Below are positions 61,135 to 64,000 of a stretch of 64,000 bases of DNA, piece by piece (the first letter of the stretch is position 1; the number at the start of each line of letters is the position of its first letter). The DNA is from Acidimicrobiales bacterium (GTDB lineage: Bacteria; Actinomycetota; Acidimicrobiia; Acidimicrobiales; UBA8190), in contig JASHUM010000079.1 of the NCBI GenBank assembly GCA_030040015.1, positions 1 to 64,000 of the forward strand. Reading direction: 5' to 3'. The notes under the pieces were generated by a model. The model did no database searches. It was not told the DNA's origin and worked only from the letters and a program-made list of their open reading frames with translations. The position numbers and the translations under genes were made by a program.

Positions 61135-62274
61135 ATGTCCTCGACCTTCAGCCCCAGGGGATCGTTCACTCCATCCCCCTCGATCCCATGGGTGACCGTG
61201 ACCGGCATCGGCGCGGTGAGCGGATACGGCTGGGGTGAGAAGCGACTGCGCGAGGGGCTCTTTGGTGCTCGCTCGGCCGTGCGCCCCGTACGGGGATTCC
61301 TTCCCTGGGCCCAGAACCGCACCCTTTGGCTGTCGCTCGTCGACGACGAAGGGGCCGGAGAGGTGAGCAGGCGAGCCCGTGCGCTGCGCTTCGCCGCACG
61401 CGAGGCGCTGTCCGACGCCCATGACCGCGGTTGGCGTGCCACTGACGGGGTGGGCATCGTCCATGCGGCTGAATGGGCCGACAGCACCTGGACCGAGCTC
61501 GCTCACGAGCTCGAGCTGCACGGGCCTGGCATGTGCGTGAGCGCGGGAGAGCTTTCGGGGGCGATGGCCGTGCTCACGGCCAAGTCGTGGATCGACGCCG
61601 ACCTCGTGGACGACGTGCTCGTGGTGTGCTCGGACCTGTCCCTCACGCCAGAACGACTGGCCAACGGCGCCGCCCGCTCGAAGGCGGTGGTGGACACGGC
61701 TCCCTCGGTCACCTGCCTGCCCTTCCAAGAGGGAAGCGTCGGGGCGAACCCCGGTGAAGCGGTGGTGGCCCTGGTCGTCGCCCGGTCGTCCTTCTCGGCG
61801 TATTCCCGGATACTCGGGGGAGCGGCGACGGCCACCGAGCCGGGAGAGTCACGGGGCGGGCACGGGAGCGGATCGGCGGTGCGCGACGCACTCGAACGCG
61901 CCGTGGGACGAGCGTTGCAGACGAGTGGGATCGGAGCCGAGACGGTGTCGTACCTGAACGCCCACGGGACGGGGCAGCCTGCCCTGGATGCGGTGGAGAG
62001 CACGGTGTTGGAACGCACGTTGCCCGCCGTGGACGGTCTGTACTCGCTCAAGCCCCTGGTCGGCGACTGCGGCGCAGCCGCCGGGGCGATCGAGCTGCTC
62101 GGCGCGCTCTACGGGTTCAGCACCGGGGTGGTGCCGGCGCCGGCACGTGTGGGGAGCGGGCACCCCCGCCTCCTCGACGGCCCCACGGCGGCCATCGAAG
62201 GCGACGTCGTGAAGGCCTCCATCGGCGCCGCCGGCGAGTGCGCAGTCGTGGTGGCGTCCTCGCCGCCGCGCTGA
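61135..62274 (+). CDS. Ketosynthase-like protein lacking the active-site cysteine
   Basis: Thiolase-fold beta-ketoacyl synthase homologue of about 379 residues. It begins WVTVTGIGAVSGYGWG and keeps one His (YLNAHGTGQPALDAVE) and the following Lys (SLKPLVGDCGAAAGAIE). The nucleophile elbow reads VSAGELSGAMAV where active enzymes have VSTACASG, so Cys aligns with Glu; the second His (KxxxGH) is Asp. It therefore resembles chain-length factors or KSQ-type decarboxylases more than condensing enzymes. No acyl carrier protein or partner ketosynthase lies nearby. ATG 61135 is used; GTG 61192 is an alternative. Confidence 0.78.
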   Translation: MSSTFSPRGSFTPSPSIPWVTVTGIGAVSGYGWGEKRLREGLFGARSAVRPVRGFLPWAQNRTLWLSLVDDEGAGEVSRRARALRFAAREALSDAHDRGWRATDGVGIVHAAEWADSTWTELAHELELHGPGMCVSAGELSGAMAVLTAKSWIDADLVDDVLVVCSDLSLTPERLANGAARSKAVVDTAPSVTCLPFQEGSVGANPGEAVVALVVARSSFSAYSRILGGAATATEPGESRGGHGSGSAVRDALERAVGRALQTSGIGAETVSYLNAHGTGQPALDAVESTVLERTLPAVDGLYSLKPLVGDCGAAAGAIELLGALYGFSTGVVPAPARVGSGHPRLLDGPTAAIEGDVVKASIGAAGECAVVVASSPPR

Positions 62275-62290
62275 GGCTCGCAGCGCCCGC

Positions 62291-63247
62291 TCAGCCGTCC
62301 GATCCGGGCGGGATGGTCCCCATCAGGCCACGCTGGTAGTCCTCGAAGGCCTGCGCCAGCTCGGCACGGGTGTTCATCACGAAGGGCCCGTACGCAGCCA
62401 CGGGCTCGCCGATGGGGCGGCCCCCGATCACCAGGACCTCCAAGGCAGGGCTCGGCCCTCGGGGTCGTGACGCGGACCGCACGACGACGGTGTCACCCGG
62501 GCCCAGCACGGCCAGGCGCCCGGTACCGAGCACGTGATCGGTGTCTCCGGCCGTGCCGTCGCCGGCCAGCCCGTACACCAATGCGTTGAAGTTCGGGTCC
62601 CAGGGCAGCTCGAGCTCGCACCCGGGCTGCACGGTCGCATGCACCATGGCCATGGGCGTATGCGTCGAACCCGGGCCCCGATGCCCCGACAGCTCACCGG
62701 CGATGACCCGTACCAGGGCGCCCCCGTCGGGCGAACGCAGCAGCTTCACGCTGCCGGCGCGGAGGTCCTGGTACCGGGGCGGCACCCACTTCTCGGCGGC
62801 GGGCAAGTTCACCCACAACTGGATCCCGTGGAACACACCCCCGCTCACCACGAGCTCCTCGGGCGGGCGCTCGATGTGGAGGATCCCGGCTCCGGCGGTC
62901 ATCCACTGGGTGTCGCCGTTGGTGATCAGGCCACCTCCACCTGTCGAGTCGCGATGCTGGAAGGTCCCGTCGATCATGTAGGTGACCGTCTCGAAGCCGC
63001 GATGCGGATGCCACGGCGTCCCCTTGGGCTCCCCCGGGGCGTACTCGACCTCGCCCATCTGGTCCATGTGCACGAACGGGTCGAGCGACTCAAGGGGGAC
63101 CCCGGCGAACGCCCGCCTGACGGGGAAGCCCTCCCCCTCGAGACCGGCTGGGGCGTCGGTCACCGACACCACGGGGCGCCGGCGGCTATCCGGGGCGACC
63201 GAGACGGCGGGCAGGGTGGTCAGGTCGTCTGCGGTGACTGCAGGCAT
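62291..63247 (-). CDS. Pirin family protein
   Basis: Bicupin of 318 residues. The N-terminal cupin carries the metal histidines in GTPWHPHRGFETVTYMIDG and the Glu/His region TAGAGILHIERPP; the C-terminal cupin follows from about residue 180. Bacterial pirins vary in role: quercetinase activity or regulation of metabolic enzymes. ATG 63247 has a GAGGAGAGAGG site; the track adds 22 residues. Convergent with the ketosynthase-like gene, and the short gap holds a GCTGAG...CTCAGC hairpin with both stop codons. Confidence 0.92.
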   Translation of the reverse strand: MPAVTADDLTTLPAVSVAPDSRRRPVVSVTDAPAGLEGEGFPVRRAFAGVPLESLDPFVHMDQMGEVEYAPGEPKGTPWHPHRGFETVTYMIDGTFQHRDSTGGGGLITNGDTQWMTAGAGILHIERPPEELVVSGGVFHGIQLWVNLPAAEKWVPPRYQDLRAGSVKLLRSPDGGALVRVIAGELSGHRGPGSTHTPMAMVHATVQPGCELELPWDPNFNALVYGLAGDGTAGDTDHVLGTGRLAVLGPGDTVVVRSASRPRGPSPALEVLVIGGRPIGEPVAAYGPFVMNTRAELAQAFEDYQRGLMGTIPPGSDG

Positions 63248-63366
63248 GTTGCGCCTCTCTCCTCTTCTGTTTCTCTGCTCGTGCTCTACGGGGCACGGGC
63301 CGCTCAGGCCCACTGCTCCGCCTCCAGTTCAACAGTGTTTGCGGATACAACATTCCGCCCGGGCCG

Positions 63367-64000
63367 TCACGGCTCGGGGAGCTGCACCGTCTCGCCCGGT
63401 CCCACCCGCCGGCGCCCCCCGGCGCCGAGCACCCACACGGCCCCCTTGCCCTCCACCCGCCAGTGGTGGCCGTCGCCCACCAACACCGTGTTCTCGTCGA
63501 TGCCGACGAGCGTCGTGCCGGGCGGGCGCCACGCCTCGAACCGGCTGGATGCGCCGGAGCGAGCCTGCTCGAAGAAGTCGAAATGGGGGATCACGGCGAT
63601 CCCCCCGACGAGGGCAAGCCCGTTGGCGACCCCGTCGGCCACATGACGACTCGCCGTGGCAGCGCGACGGAGGGCCGGCGCACCGGCGGTGAGCGCCATG
63701 GCACCGGCCGAGCATCCGGCCACGGCGGCTCCCGATCGCCACGCTTCGACGACGGCGCGCCAGACCAGGCTGTCGCGCAAGGTCTGGGACAGATGATGAG
63801 GATCTCCTCCTGACAGATAGACGAGGCCAACTCCAGCCAGTCGCGCCGCCATGGCCGGGTCCTCGGCGTCGCCGTGGGTACGCACCGGCACCGGCACCGG
63901 CTCGATACCCATCTGGCGATAGTGCCGATCGGCGAGATCGATCCAGTACGCCACGCGTTCGGCACCCTCGAGTGCCGCCGCGGTGGGGAGGAACGCCGCT
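63367..64000 (-). CDS. Peptidase S51 / cyanophycinase-like protein (partial, N-terminus off window)
   Basis: Serine hydrolase of the type 1 glutamine-amidotransferase-like fold. The nucleophile serine lies in AAVAGCSAGAMAL, preceded by LVYLSGGDPHHLSQTL and followed by IPHFDFFEQ. The track starts at an internal GTG (63954), but the frame stays open to base 64000 with family-like text (AAFLPTAAALEGAERVAYW), so the gene continues past the right edge. Members cleave Asp-X dipeptides or cyanophycin; the specific substrate is not decided. No cyanophycin synthetase is in the window. Confidence 0.87.
   Translation of the reverse strand, partial: AAFLPTAAALEGAERVAYWIDLADRHYRQMGIEPVPVPVRTHGDAEDPAMAARLAGVGLVYLSGGDPHHLSQTLRDSLVWRAVVEAWRSGAAVAGCSAGAMALTAGAPALRRAATASRHVADGVANGLALVGGIAVIPHFDFFEQARSGASSRFEAWRPPGTTLVGIDENTVLVGDGHHWRVEGKGAVWVLGAGGRRRVGPGETVQLPEP

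Noticed and set aside
62270-62295. GCTGAG...CTCAGC hairpin between convergent genes as a bidirectional terminator
   Set aside because: Only a 6-bp stem with a 14-nt loop and no T-tract; too weak to list as a terminator.
1-64000. CRISPR arrays, insertion sequences, rRNA operons and toxin-antitoxin pairs
   Set aside because: I looked for regular spacer repeats, transposase motifs and rRNA text and saw none; the only long repeats are protein-coding.

Overview
The window is GC-rich, densely packed bacterial chromosome with frequent GTG and TTG starts and many 4-bp stop/start overlaps. Gene content points to Actinobacteria: mshA (mycothiol), rex next to hemACD, a Rv0500A-type small HTH protein near proC, an RsiG-like protein, nickel superoxide dismutase and WS/DGAT. 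An Acidimicrobiia-like lineage is my best guess, by inference only; there is no rRNA gene and no search was run.

Layout. 1-2.2 kb: start of a respiratory complex I operon (nuoA, partial nuoB) divergent from a geranylgeranyl-reductase-family flavoprotein. 2.2-17.4 kb: a long minus-strand run, read right to left as sodX, rsiG-like, an XRE regulator, mshA, ybjN-like, proC, a small HTH gene, a SAM hydrolase, an acyl-CoA ligase, rex, hemA, hemC, cobA-hemD, a secreted GH5 hydrolase, hemB and hemL. sodN is divergent from sodX. 17.9-22.7 kb: lipid genes (WS/DGAT, patatin), a diiron protein and a methyltransferase. 22.8-25.3 kb: rrf2, pstB and pstS, with no pstC or pstA.

25.4-39.2 kb: a minus-strand surface-polysaccharide operon. 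It encodes WbpB/E/D-like nucleotide-sugar enzymes, a priming sugar transferase, a MurJ-type flippase, a ligase/polymerase-like membrane protein, a glycosyltransferase, a degenerate Wzz/BY-kinase, and a secreted NodB-like protein with seven 48-residue repeats. A LuxR/AAA regulator (39.6-42.4 kb) lies just upstream.

42.7-49.1 kb: an accessory-looking stretch with an orphan integrase arm-type DNA-binding protein, a second secreted GH5 enzyme, a membrane protein, about 1.4 kb without a convincing gene, a Gly/Cys-repeat surface protein and tRNA-Lys. 49.1-54.4 kb: a split non-homologous end-joining locus (LigC, stand-alone LigD-type polymerase, PHP protein, Ku with a SAP tail). 54.4-64 kb: a second surface protein, a small membrane protein, an OmpR-type regulator convergent with a large hybrid histidine kinase, a ketosynthase-like protein lacking the active-site Cys, pirin, and a partial S51 peptidase.

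Most unusual observation: the two MBG-domain surface proteins share a C-terminal TGEPWAG - hydrophobic segment - RRRR tail. It looks like a cell-surface sorting signal that I do not recognise among named CTERM families.
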